DNA from: Myotis daubentonii
Lineage: Eukaryota; Chordata; Mammalia; Chiroptera; Vespertilionidae
Reading direction: 5' to 3'
NCBI RefSeq assembly: GCF_963259705.1
Contig: NC_081842.1
Location: forward strand, 60,021,787-60,085,786
DNA: 64,000 nt
Positions within the stretch are counted from its first letter, which is position 1. The number at the start of each line of letters is the position of its first letter. The position numbers and the translations under genes are program-made. Below, one piece after another: positions 1-13,000 of this stretch. The notes under the pieces are model-generated. The model searched no databases and had not been told where the DNA came from. It worked only from the letters and a program-made list of their open reading frames with translations.

Positions 1-783
1 TAAGGTTCCATGTCTTATTTAATTTTTACATATGGAGACTGGGGACAAAGATGATATTTATATATTTTAATTCAGAATATTTCAACACCCCCCTCCCCCA
101 AACTATATTCTTAACCTACAAAAGAAGTAATTGAGCCATATGGTAATTGTCAGAATTATGAACAGGGCCTAGATTTCCTTTTTCTAAATCCAGTTTTGAT
201 CTCCCAGATGTAGTGTTAGCAACTACAGGTCTTCTAGTCTCACTGGGAAGCTAAAAATAGCAATCAAATGACCAATTGGATGGTCATGGTAACAGGTCTT
301 CATCCTGAGGGGAAAGCCAAAGGCTTTCTAAAACAATGGATTTGGACTTTTAGTGATAAAACCTTTATGTCTCACTTCTTCCGATGTTAAGAGAGAATGA
401 AATAAATCTGAAACTATATAGGCCCATCTTTATTATAGTAGCTTAGCCAATATCAGCCTTAGTGGAGAAAAGTCCATCTGCTTTTTCAGAAACATGGTTT
501 CAGCTAGCTGAGAGGCACTGGGTTTAAGTCTACTTAAGAACTAGGTCAGCAGGAACATTACAGTAATGGAAAAAGCATGTTTTCCTTCTTTGAAGGTCAC
601 TGCTCTTATTGGTACCAAAAATGAGTCCTGGTACTATTATTCTTTTTTTCTCCTTTCCTGGGAAGACCTCTGAATAAGTATTAAGTGAAAATGAGCTCTC
701 TTTTCCCCCCTTTTAACTTAAGTGTGCAGAAATGTCTTTGAAAAAAATCAATCAAGAAAACGTCCTGATTGCTATCCTTTCAG
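1..783. other. POLQ intron, no further feature seen
   Basis: AT-rich unique sequence upstream of the first exon. No exon, RNA gene or clear repeat is seen. Confidence 0.6.
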
Positions 784-1024
784 GTGGCATGCTGGTTACT
801 AGATCCGGATTCTAAGGAGCCGACTCTTCACAGCATAGTTACCAGTTTTCTTCCCCATGAGCTTCCACTCCTGGACGGGATAGAGACCGGCCAAGGAGTT
901 CAAAGCCTGGGGCTGAACATCGACACTGAGCATTCAGGGCGATACAGAGCATGTGTAGAGTCCATTCTCATCTTCAACTCTATGAACCAACTCAATTCTT
1001 TGTTGAAGAAAGAAAACCTTCACG
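784..1024 (+). CDS. POLQ: POLQ coding exon, first in window (exonuclease-like domain)
   Basis: Begins [10 protein letters not shown] and ends in KKENLHG. The acceptor is a T-rich tract ending TTTCAG at 781-783 and the donor is GTAAAG at 1025. It has 241 nt: 80 codons plus one base carried to the next exon. It encodes part of the degenerate 3'-5' exonuclease-like domain, which lacks proofreading in this family. The in-frame ATG upstream of 784 is intronic, not a start. Confidence 0.95.
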
Positions 1025-4000
1025 GTAAAGCAAAGTTCCTAGCATATTTATGCTGTTACAAATTGGTGATAATTATATATTTAGCCACTTTTTATTATAG
1101 AAAAGTAAACTACACTTTTTACACAAACCCTATTGTTGGATTGTCTAGTACAGGAATCCACAAACTTTTCTGTTGAAGGCCAGATGGTAAATATTTTCGC
1201 TCTGCAGGCCAGATAGTCTCAATCACAAATATTCAACTCTGCCATCATAGCACAAAATCAGCCATAGAGATGAAAACAAGTGTTCCAATAAAACTTTATT
1301 TACAAAAACAGGCATCTGCCCCTAGTTTGGCCATAATTTGCCAATCTCAGGCTCTACTGTAATGAAGATAATTAGCGAAGTTTTATTCATTTACTAGAGG
1401 CCTGGTGCACAAATGTGTGCATGGGTGGGGTCCCTCGGCCTGGCTGGGATTGAGGCCTATGGGCAGGAGGGGCGGCCAGCTGCGGGGAGGGGCTGCGAAA
1501 GGTTGGCCAGCCACAGGAGGTTGGCTGTGGGAGCGCACTGACCACCAGGGGGCAGCTCCTGCATTGAGTGTCTGCCCCCTGGTTGTCAGTGCACGTCATA
1601 GTGACTGGTCGACCAGTTGTTCCAGCCATTCGGTCGTAACAGTTGCTTAGGCTTTTATATATATAGATTGCTTTTATATTTGAACTATATCAAATGATTT
1701 TTATTCACATTTAGAATATATCTTTCATGGAATTAAAATGTGAACCATTTTCTTTTTATAGTTATTAACAGTTATTTTTTCAGCAAAGGATATTCATCTG
1801 AATCTTTTTTTCCCCTCATAACAAATAGCATGGACTTATTATGCAGTCTGCTGGTCCACATTGAGTATCTTGACTTCACAGAGCATAATATATGCTAATG
1901 GCAAAAATGATGAAGTGGAAGAAAGTTGGCTTCATTGTGGGAAGATATAAAACATGAACTTATTGCCTGATTAATAAATACTAGAAAGAGCAGACTGATA
2001 ATTCACACAGACCAGGGTTTGATTCTGGGCTATGTCACTTACAAGTGAGGGGCCTTGGGCGAGATACTGAAACCCTCTAAGTCTAGTTCTTATAAAGGGT
2101 TATGAGTATTAAATGAGAGAGAACTAAGTGCAATGTCTGCCTCAGAGTAGGTATTCATTTTTGTCTTAGTTGATTATTAATATTTTTACTGCTAACACAA
2201 GCCCTTTGTGCTGATAGTAATGTTCTCCCTAGTATCATTGGGTAGAATAATACAAAGACCAGACTGACTTGCTTACATGATATTAGCAGCTCTTGAACAG
2301 CCACTGAAATGTTTCAAACTTAATTTCTCGAAGTCAATGTAGGCAGGCCAAGGAGTGGGAGTATGTGTGACACATGCCACAGGACTGCTTCTACACTCAT
2401 GGACAATAATGCTGAATGAACACATCTCTTTCCCTCTGTCTGCTGGTCTACTCCCAGGTCAGGTGTCCTGGATACTCTGTATAGTTCCCAGATAATCAAC
2501 ATTTGATGGTGGTGATATGGATTAGTTTGTAACTTTTTTTTTTAATCCTCACCTGAGGATATTTTTCCCATTGCTTTTCAGAGAGTGGAAGGGAGGGGGA
2601 GAAAAACATAGACATGAGAGAGAAATATTGATTGGTTGTCTCTCTCTTGTGCCTGACAGGGGGCTGGGGATCGAACCTTCAATTGAGGTATGTACCCTTA
2701 ACCAGGAACTGAACCCTTGACCCTTCAGTCCACAGGCTGATTCTCTAAGCACTAAGCCAAATGGGCCAGGGCTGTAACTTTTTTTAAAAATATGTTTTTA
2801 TTGATTTTTTAGAGAGAGTGGAAGGGAGAGTTATAGAGAGATAGAAACATTGATCAGAGAGAAGTATCAACATCGATTGGCTGCCTCCTGCATGCCCCCC
2901 ACTGGGGATCAAGCCCACAACCCAGGCATGTGCCCCAACCAGTAATTAAACCAATGACTTCTTGGTTCATGATGCTCAACCACTGAGCAACACCAGCCAA
3001 GCCAGATTGGTTATTTTAAAATTTTTTTTATTTTCATTGTGCCTTGAAAGCTTTTTTTCCTGCAAAAAATGTTGGTGACTAGGTGTTAAATGCATTCTTG
3101 AGCAGTGTTAAGTCTTTTTTTTTCAAAGACTAGAGGCCCAGTGCATGAAATTTGTGCTGGGTATGGTCCCTAGGCCTGGTCGGCGATTGAAGCTCAAGCA
3201 TCTGGCATGGAAGGGCAGGTCCCAGCTGACCTCTGGGCCCTGGGAAGCACCTAGGCTCCCAGGCCCCCGTATGCCCCCCTTCACCTGAGTCACAGCACCT
3301 GAGTCTCCACGCGAAGAGATGGAGAGTGTGGCCAGATGTTGCGGGCTGGGGCACAGCATGGGCCTCTGGGCCACCCAGCGGTGCCACATGGAAGCAGGTG
3401 GGCAGCACACTCTCTCCCGGCCGGGCTCGCAGACCAGCTCCTACACGAACCCATGGGGAGCCCGATGGCCCCTTCTGTTCTGGTGGCTGTGCCTGGTTTA
3501 CTCTCTAAACAGCAATGTGAAAGAAACCTTGCTAATTAATATTTGCTCAACTTTGCCTATTCAGTGATTATAAAATGACTATATTTTTCCTTCCTTATAC
3601 GTTGTTTTTGGTAATAAAGTTATTCTAGTTTCATGGAATGTGTCGATGAATATAACCTCCTTTTATTTTGGAGGAGTTTATGTTTCATAGAAATGATGTG
3701 TTCCTCAAATTTCTGGTAGAATTTGCCTGTAAACTATTTCTTTGTGGAAATATTTTTTACTACTACTTTGATGTCTCTAATAACTGTAAGATTATTCAGT
3801 TATATCTTTTAGATTATGTTTTGGTAAGCTTTATTTTTTAAGAATTTCTCTCTTTCATCTAAATTTTCAAAATATTTTTGTCATAAAGCTATTGTTTTCT
3901 TTCTTTTTTTATTTTTTTATTTTTACTCTAGTGGCCCAGTGCACAAAATTTGTGCACAGGGGAGGGGGTGTTCCTCAGCCGGCCTGCACCCTTTCCAATC

Positions 4001-7000
4001 TGGGACCCCTCGAAGGATGTCCTACTTCCAGTTTACAGGGATCAGGCCTAAACCGGCAGTCAGACATCCCTCTCGCAATCCGGGACTGCTGGCTCCTAAC
4101 CGCTCACCTGCCTGCCTGCCTGCCTGATTGCCCCTAACTACCTGCCTGCCGGCCTGCTTGCCCCCAAAAGCCCCCCCCCCCCACTGCCAGCCTGATCACC
4201 CCCAACTGCCTTCCCCTCTTGGCCTCTAACCGCCTCTACCTTAGTATCGCCACCATGGCTTTGTCCAGAAGAACATCCGGAAGGTCTCCCAGTCTAATTA
4301 GCATATTACCCTTTTATTAGAATAGACTAGAGGCCCAGTGCACAAAATCTGTGCACTTGGCTGGAGGTGTCCCTCAGCCCAGCCTGTACCCTCTCCAAAT
4401 CTGGGACCCCTCAGGGGATGTCCGACTGCCAGGATCATGTGTCCCTGTGGGATCAGGCCTAAACCGGCAGTTGGACATCCCTCTCACAATCTGGGACTGC
4501 TGGCTCCCAACCATTCACCTGCCTGCCTCCCTGATTGCCCCTAACTGCTTCTGCCTGCCAGCCTGATCACCCCCTAAACACTCCCCTGCTGGCTCAGTTG
4601 CCCCCAACTGCCCTCCCCAGCCAGCCTAGTCGCCCCTAACTGCCCTCCCCTGCTGGCCTGGTCCCCCTCAACTACCCTCTCCTGCTTGCCTGGTCACCCT
4701 TAACTGCCCTCCCCTGCTGGCCTGGTCGCCCCCAACTGCCCTCCCCTGCTGGCCTGGTTGCCACTAAGTGCCCTCCCCTGCTGGCCTGGTTGCCCCCAAC
4801 TGCCTTCCCCTGCTGGCCTAATTGCCCACAACTTCCCTTCCCTGCCGGCCATCTTGTGGCTGTGAGCTCTGCCATCTTTGAGGGCAGGGCAGTCAATTAG
4901 CGTATTCCCTCCTTATTGGCTGTGGGCACTACCATCTTTGTGACAGCGTGAGGGTCAATTAGCATATTCCCTCTTTATTAGATAAGATTTCAGGTATATC
5001 TGTTATGTCCTCTTTCTCTTTTATAATATTAACTAGGGGCCCAGTGCATGAATTCATGCACCTTGATAGGAACTATGGGCCACGAGGCTGCGGGGGGCAC
5101 AGGGGCCAGCTCGGCCTATCCTCCACACCCCCGCCTGGCCCCTTCCACCACAGCCCAGGTCCCCTGTCTGCCGGCAGCCCTGCTCCCATCACCGCCGCTC
5201 CCACCCGCTGAACGAGCCAGCTCCGCTCGTACCCGCTGATGGCGCCGAGCGATTGGGGCTGGTGCCAGCAGCAGGTGAAAGTGGGGCCGGCGCTGTTAGT
5301 GGGTGCAAGTGGCGGCTGCTGCCCTGATTGCCCGTCAGGAGCAGGGGGAGGTGGAGAAGCCCTCGGGGCGATTGGGGCCGGCAGCCACCACTTGCACCCC
5401 CTGATGGCACTGAGCAATCGGGACCAGCTCTGGGCACCGGCAGTGGGTGCGAGCAGCGACTCCAGTGCTGGCTGTGGGTGCAAGCATGGCTGGCACTGGC
5501 ACTGGGTGAGAGCTGCAGCTCCAGTGCCAGCAGTGGGTGCGAGTGGGGCTGTCGCCGGCAGCAGGTATGAGTGTTGGGCAGGACTGTGGCATGTGGGAGC
5601 AAAGAATTTTCAGTAACCACCAAAGGCTCACCCCGATGACAGGGGCCGGTGCCCCACCTTGGTCTGGCGCCCCCCGCTCACCTGCTCCTGCCGTGGCCTA
5701 TGCCCTCCTGCCGTGGCCTATGCCCTCCAGGTTCCATGCTGTGCTACCTGCTGCTGACATCCGCCATGTTCCGCCCATGTCCCTTCGTGGTCAGCGCATG
5801 TCATAGCGACCGATTGTTTGGTTGTCCACCATTCAGTTTATTTGCATATTAGCCTTTTATTATATAGGATTTACTTCACTAGATGTTTATCCAGTTTTTC
5901 TGTCTTTTCAAAGAACCAGTTTTGCCTTTGATCTTTCTATTGTTTTTGTCTTCTATTTCCCTGAATTCTGCCAACATTTATATTATCTCTTTTCTTCTAG
6001 TTTACTACTTTATCTTGCAGTCCTTTTTCTAAATTCATAAGTTTGATACTTAACTTATTACTTTTCAAGTAAATTTTTGTTTTCTAATTTAAGTACTTAA
6101 GGCTATAAATTTCCCTTAAAACTTTACTTTCATTTTATCTCACAAGTTTTGACATGTAATGTTTTCATCATTTTATTCTAAATATTTAAGAATTTCTGTT
6201 ATGATACATTTTGACTCCTGGATTATTTAAAAGATTGTTTTTTAATTCCTGAATACTTGGAAACTTTTTATTTTGTATTCTTACTTTTACCTTCAAACTT
6301 AATTGTATTGTGGTTAAAGAACATAGTTGTATTATACCCATTCTTTGAAATTTTTTGAGTTGCTTTGTGATCTAAAACTGAAACTGTGGTATAAATGTTC
6401 TATGCATATCTAAGAAGAATGTGTATTCTAACTCTGATGCAGACGTTTATAAATGTCTTTTAGTCAGGGTTGTTGTTTAAAATTTCTATTTCTAATTTTA
6501 CATGTCATTCAGTCAATTTTAACTATCTACTGAGACCATTTAATCAGATACATACATATTTAAAATTGATTTATCTTCCTGGTGAATTAAAACATATATT
6601 TATGTAGTGACCAGCTCTACCACTAATATTTTTTTTTCTTAGTCTATTTTTCTGGAATGAATATTGCAATATCAACTTTCTCTTGATTAATATTTGCTTC
6701 ATATATCTTTTTCTATTCCTTTTAAACCTGAAGGTCCTATGCTTTATTTTTATTTTTTTCTGTTCATCAGATTATTTATTCACTTGATTTTTAGATTCAC
6801 TTGTTGATAGATGTGTGTTTGTTGTTCATAATTTGTATCTTTACCTTTTTCTTCTTCTTCCTCTTCTTAAAGGATACCTTTCAGCATTTCATATAATACT
6901 GGTTTGGTGGTGATGAACTCCTTTAGCTTTTCCTTATCTGTGAAGCTCTTTATCTGACCTTCAATTCTGAATGATAGCTTTGCTGGAGAAAGTAATCTTG

Positions 7001-10000
7001 GTTGTAGGTTCTTGGCATTCATCACTTTGATTATTTCTTGCCACTCCCTTCTGGCCTGCAAAGTTTCTGTTGAGAAATCAGCTGACAGTTGTATGGGTAC
7101 TCCCTTGTAGGTAACTGAGTTTCTCTTGCTGCTTTTAAGATTCTCTCTTTATCTTTTGCTCTTGGCATTTTAATTATGATGTGTCTTGGTGTGGTCCTCT
7201 TTGGATTCCTTTTGTTTGGGGTTCTCTGCGCTTCCTGGACTTGTAAGTCTATTTCTGCGCTTCCTGGACTTGTAAGTCTATTTCTTTCACCAGGTAGGGG
7301 AAGTTTTCTGTCATTATTTCTTCAAATAGGTTTTCAATATCTTGTTCTCTTTCTTCTTCTGGCACCCCTATAATTTGGATGTTGGTACGCTTGAAGCTGT
7401 CCCAGAGGCTCCTTACACTATCTTCGTATTTTTGGATTCTTTTTTCATTTTGCTTTTCCTGTTGGGTGTTTTTTGCTTCTTTGTATTTCAAATCTTTGAC
7501 TTGATTCTTGTGATCCTCTAGTCTGCTGTTGGAACTCTGCATAATATCCTTTATTTCAGTCAGTGTATGCTTAATTTCTAGTTGGTCCTTGTTCATATCC
7601 TCGAGGGCCTCACTAGATTTCTTGAGGGTCTCACTACATTTATCAGCGGTCTCACCAGTCTTTTTGTGGGTCTTACTAAATTTATCAGTGGTTTCTAGAA
7701 AGTTCTTGAAAAACCTTAAAAGTGTGGTTTTGAACTCTATATCCAGTTGTTTGCTTTCCTCCATTTCTGTCATTTGTGACCTGTTTCTTTGTCTCTGCAT
7801 TTTTTATGCTTCCTTGTGTTGGTAGAGTGGCTTTGTTTGCTAGGTGTCCTATAGGGCCCAGTGGCTCAGCCTCCCCAATTACCTGAGGTGGACACTCTTG
7901 GTGCACCCCTTTGTGGGCTTTGTGCACAGTCTTGTTGCAGTTAAGCCTTGATTGTTCTAAGTATCACTGGGAGGAATTGACCTCCAGGCCAATTGGCTGT
8001 GAGAATCAGCTGTGTCTACAGTGGGAGAACTGAGCTGGAGACACTCTTCTGGGGCAAGATTTGCTTCAGTGGAGCTTTGGTGCTCACTGAGTCTGCCCCC
8101 TGAGTGTGTCCCTTATGGATCTGAGGAGTTGTAATCTGGATGGTCCCACTCTGACCACTGGGTACACTGGCTCTTGGATCTAAGGAGGTTCTAATTTAGC
8201 CTCTGCCTGAGGCTACCCAGCAGGAGCTACGAGGAGATCTGCAGGTTCCCCTTCCTTGTTTGGGGTTTGGAGGTGCCCAGATGAGGCCCAGCTGTGAAGC
8301 AATGCAAGCTGCTGTGGGGCCTTGGGCCTTCTCTTGGAAGTTCTGGGTCTCTCTGGCCCAGCTGCAGTTAGGTAATTTTAGATTGCAAAGGGCCAGGGCA
8401 TTCATATGCAAAAGCTTCTGTCGCAGCTTGGGTGGGGCGGGTTCTCAGGGAATCAACAAGGCGGAGCAAGCAGCTATGGCTGATCCTCAGCCCTGCCCTA
8501 AGGGGCCCCGGGTCTCAGTGTCCTGGTAATCGCTGCAAGCACCTTTGAGAGAAAGCCGCCCTCGAGTTCCGAGTTCTGCCCACTGCCAGACAGTCCAGTT
8601 TCTCCCTGTATGAGTCTAGGTCCCCAGAGACTCACCTGGAACTGAAGTTCAGAGCAGTCGGGGGCTTGTGACTCCCTCCTGATTAAAAAAGACAGCCTCG
8701 TCCTCAGTTGCCAGCCCTTGCCACGTGTGCCTCCGTACCTCTGCACTTCCACACCTCCTCTGAGTCTCAGTGTGCTTTTCTCTTTTCTTCTAGTTATAGA
8801 ATTTCCACTCAGCCAGCCTTCCTGTGGTTCTGGATGATGTCCGTTTTGTCTTTTAGTTGTATTTTTGAAGTGGTTGTTCGAGGCAGTAATTTCCTGTGTT
8901 TACCTATGCCGCCATCTTGGTTCTACCTGCTTTATTTTATTTATTTATTTATTTTGGTCCTATGCTTTCATGTTTCTTATAAACAGAATATAGCTTATTC
9001 ATTTATTTTTCAAACTTAACAATTTTTTTTTAATTTACCAATTTATTGTGATTATTGACATATTCACATTCTGTTTCCCTGATGTCTTACTTTGTATTTG
9101 TCTCTTTTTTATTTGGTGAACAGTTCATTCATAACTGTGCCCTGTGCACTAACCATTTCATATCTCCAATTCTTGAAATCTAAACCGGCCATTTGTTGCT
9201 TCTGCTGAATTTCATTAATATTTCTTTGCTCTTGTATTTTTCATACTTTTTGTGAATTCTACAAGATTTGAACAGTGGAGCCCTGCTGGCCTGACTTGAA
9301 AAAGCTTTCCCTCAACAAAGGTTTTCCTCTTGTCCCCACTGTTGTCAAACAACACTGTGTCCTTGGACCACATCAGCCTGCCTTGAGAGTTTTGGTTTGG
9401 AACAGGAGTCTGAGAATCAGCTTCTCCTCCTGTTGGTATTCTAAAGATACGCATCCCCTCAACCTCTTGGCTATAGGACTTTATTCCCATGACAACCCCG
9501 GTCCTTCCTGCTGCCTAATGTTCCAGTTGAGCTCCCTGTCACTCTGACCGTGCTGTTCTCATTCTGACCCCGGTTCCTTATTTTTCTAGTCCCACTAGTC
9601 CCACTAGTCCCATGAATTTCTGCTTTGAGTTCAGGACTCAAAAGTAGGCTGACTGCCTAATATCTCCTCCTGTTAGAGGCCAGTAGTTCTCACTTGTTTT
9701 AGTGTTGATTGTGGGTGTACCCGGAGATCTCTCTCCTGCTGATTGATACCAGCAGTTCCTCAGAGGCCAGGGTTTCTTAGAGTCCTACTGACCCACAGTA
9801 CTGGAAAGTGAGGTCTTTGGTATGGATTTTTTTCTTAATGATTTGGGACAGTATTTCTCAGTGCATTCTAAGGACACTATTCAGGATGTTAGTAAGTATT
9901 ATAAAACAGAGAGTTTTATGGTTGAATAATTCCAGACTTTTGGTTAATACAAAATTAAATAATTGTCTTTGCTTCTGGTCTTCTCAGAGCCTTTTGTGTA

Positions 10001-13000
10001 TTAACAGGACACATGAATATCCAAGAGCAGTATATAAATGCTGAACTCAAAGCATACAGTGCCACCTCTCTTACAGAGTATCTTTGGGACTAAAATTCCT
10101 ATGAACATACTCGGAAAATTGATTTAGAATAGCAACTCTGTTGAAAAATGTCAGCAGATAGAAAAATAGTCTGATTCTTATTGAAGAAATTTTCTTTACT
10201 CTTTGGTAAAGTGCATCAGAAAATGTAAAACCTCCATATTTAGTTCTTTGTGCAAGCATGCATGCCATGGGACCAGGAATACGGGAAATAATTTTAGGGA
10301 ATTAACACTTTGTAGTCAGTTTAGCAAATAAAATTAACCATTTTTCTCTTGCTAAGAGTAGAAGCAGAAACATTATTTTGGAAGAAAAGCAGTCTCTTGT
10401 AATCCAGACTATTCACAATATTGCCAATTCTTCTATCCTCTGGATGGCCAAGGATAATAGTCTAGTGCTTAAGTGGAAAAGTGGGAAGTACTTTTATGCC
10501 TTTCATTGTTGTTTTGAGAATGCTGCTTAGGCAACTGGATTGTGAAGGAGAGCTTGGGTATCACCTTCAGGCTTTGCTAGAAGAATTCTATGCACACGGT
10601 TAGATAATGATGCTGATCTAGTCAGTTGGCTGATAAATTAATGTTTTAGTTTTCCTTTTGTCTTCCAGATGTTTTATGTAAAGTGGAAATGCCCTGTCAG
10701 TACTGCTTGGCCTTGCTAGAACTGAATGGAATCGGCTTTAGTACTGCAGAATGTGAAAGTCAGAAACACATAATGCAGGCCAAGCTGGATGCAATTGAGA
10801 CTCAGGCCTATCAACTAGCCGGCCACAGTTTTTCCTTCACCAGTACAGATGACATCGCTGAGGTTGTATCATAGGAATAGGGAATTTAGAAAAGTAATTT
10901 TTAGAGTTAAAAATGGGGTGTGTGTTTATGCATGTGTGTGGGTGCATTTCCTAAATGTGTTTATCTAAACATCAAGGATCAGAAAAAAAAAAACAACCAG
11001 TTCATTTAAGCAGAATACTTTGGAGATAGAGTATTCTAGCATATAATTTATGTTATATCTTATATTTATTAAATAGGAAGATGATAAAGAAGGCTCCTAG
11101 ACCATAGGCTCTATGAGAAGGGAAATTGCTTGGAACAGCGGAGGCACTTAATAAATATTGTTGCACAAAAGATAGTTGCATAACAGCATAGCTCTTGTTC
11201 CATGAAGTTATTAACTTCATGAGCTCTCACCTCTAAATCCTTTTTTAGAATACTAGATATTTTTTTCAGTTGTTAATGAAAAATGGATTTTTGTGATTGT
11301 TTGCTTTTTAAGCCTAATTAAGATTTTTATCACCTTACATAAATTTTGACATGGTTTATTCTTGTTTTTTATTTTGAAAGATTGGTGTTCTATTCTCCTA
11401 CAAATGTAGGTTGGGTGCTAACACTTAATAGCATTGTAGTTACGGTGTCTTCAGATGTGATTCAATAATATAAGATATTGGTGAAGATCATAGGCTTTAG
11501 AGACAGATTTCCTGGGTTTGAATCCTACCTCCTTCGTTTATTCACTAACTCTAGTACCTTCCTGAAAGCACATAAAATTACATAAGGAATTTATCAAAAA
11601 TATAGAACCTCTGGATTTCAGTACGACTAGGCTTGGAGGAAAGGCAGGAACCTGTGCCTTTGTGACTCAGATGTGTAATAATGTATTAGAACCATAGGCC
11701 TAGACCAAACTCTGAGCTGGAATAAAAGTCCGTTGGTGTTATTAGCTTGTTCTTAGGTCTTCCATGTTAAAACAGAAGCTATATTTAAGGTAATCTAACA
11801 GTTTCACACTGAGTATTTAATCCTTGCTGATTTTAAGTTGAATCTTTGAATTGGACAGGATAACTATACTAATACAGGAACCACTGGCCACCTGTGGCTG
11901 TTTAAATTTAAATTAATTAATTAAAATTAAATAAGATATATCAAATTAGCTCCTTATTCGTGCTAACCACATTTCCAATGTTTAGTAGCCACGTTGTGGC
12001 TAGTAGCTACCATATTGAATAGTGAAAATACAAAACATTCCCATTATTGCAAAATATTCTTCCAGATGGCACTGATCTAGAGCAGGGATCAGCAAACCAT
12101 AGCTTGCAGGCCAGATCTGTGGAACACAGCCCCGCCTCCTCATTTACTTATTGTCTATGGCTGCTTTCATTCTATAATCACACAGTCGAGAAGCTGACAG
12201 ACAGTAAACCATGCAAAGCTGAAAATACCTGTTATGGGGCCCTTTGTGGGGAAAGTTTGCTGACGGAAGCATGGGTTAGTGAAAAGAAAAAAAGGACTTT
12301 ATAGTTATAAGACTCTGGGTTCTAATTCTTAATTCTACTTTCTGGCCATGTAATATTGAACACGTTTTTCAGATTTGTCGCAGAATTGTCATAAAGTTAC
12401 ATGTGATGACACATGTTAAAGCACCTAGCATAATGGCTGGCATATAGCAGCTGTTCAGTAAATAATAGTGCTTCTTGCCCTGTCTTGTTCAACTCCCTCA
12501 TTTCACAGATGTGTTCATTGAAGCCTGGAGAAATAATTTATATACAAGATCCCCTCTCTGCCCCAGAGCCTGCGGAGGCCTTGTTTCTTCAGTGAGTGCT
12601 TTGGCCACTCCAGCTTTCATTATTGCTACATTGGGTTGGCCACCTTCTTGTGACTTTGTGTCCAGGGACTCTCAGGGTCCAGCCTTACGGCGGTAGAATT
12701 AGATGGCTTTTTGGACCCTTTCCTACTTACTGTTGTCTGATTTTTGTGATCAGAATAACCATGAAGGCTCCCATGTTGACTCTATGGGGCTTAAATGATT
12801 GAGCAGCCAAATTGTTTACCACATCAAGTGGTATTTAGGAGCATTCACAATCCTCAGAGTAACCTAAAGTCTCAATGTCAATAGCTTATTTGTCAGTTGT
12901 TCAGCACAGAGTACACATTCCTGTGTTCTTGACTGTTTAAAAGCCTGGTGTTAGTATTCATCTGTCAGTGCCTAAGTAGTATGGGTAGCCTACTGACACA

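Larger units (their letters stand above)
5875..9200 (-). mobile_element. Old L1 fragment (ORF2 remnant), split by HAL1-like copy 1
   Basis: Segments 5875-6745 and 8956-9200 are T-rich on the + strand and read as decayed L1 ORF2 on the other strand (for example the region TTTCTTATAAACAGAATATA at 8974). They become continuous when the element at 6746-8955 is removed. Confidence 0.65.

Noticed and set aside
5005..5860. Long overlapping frames on both strands in GC-rich DNA (up to 144 codons)
   Set aside because: They lie wholly inside a Helitron, run on both strands at once, show no domain and arise from low stop-codon density in GC-rich repeats.
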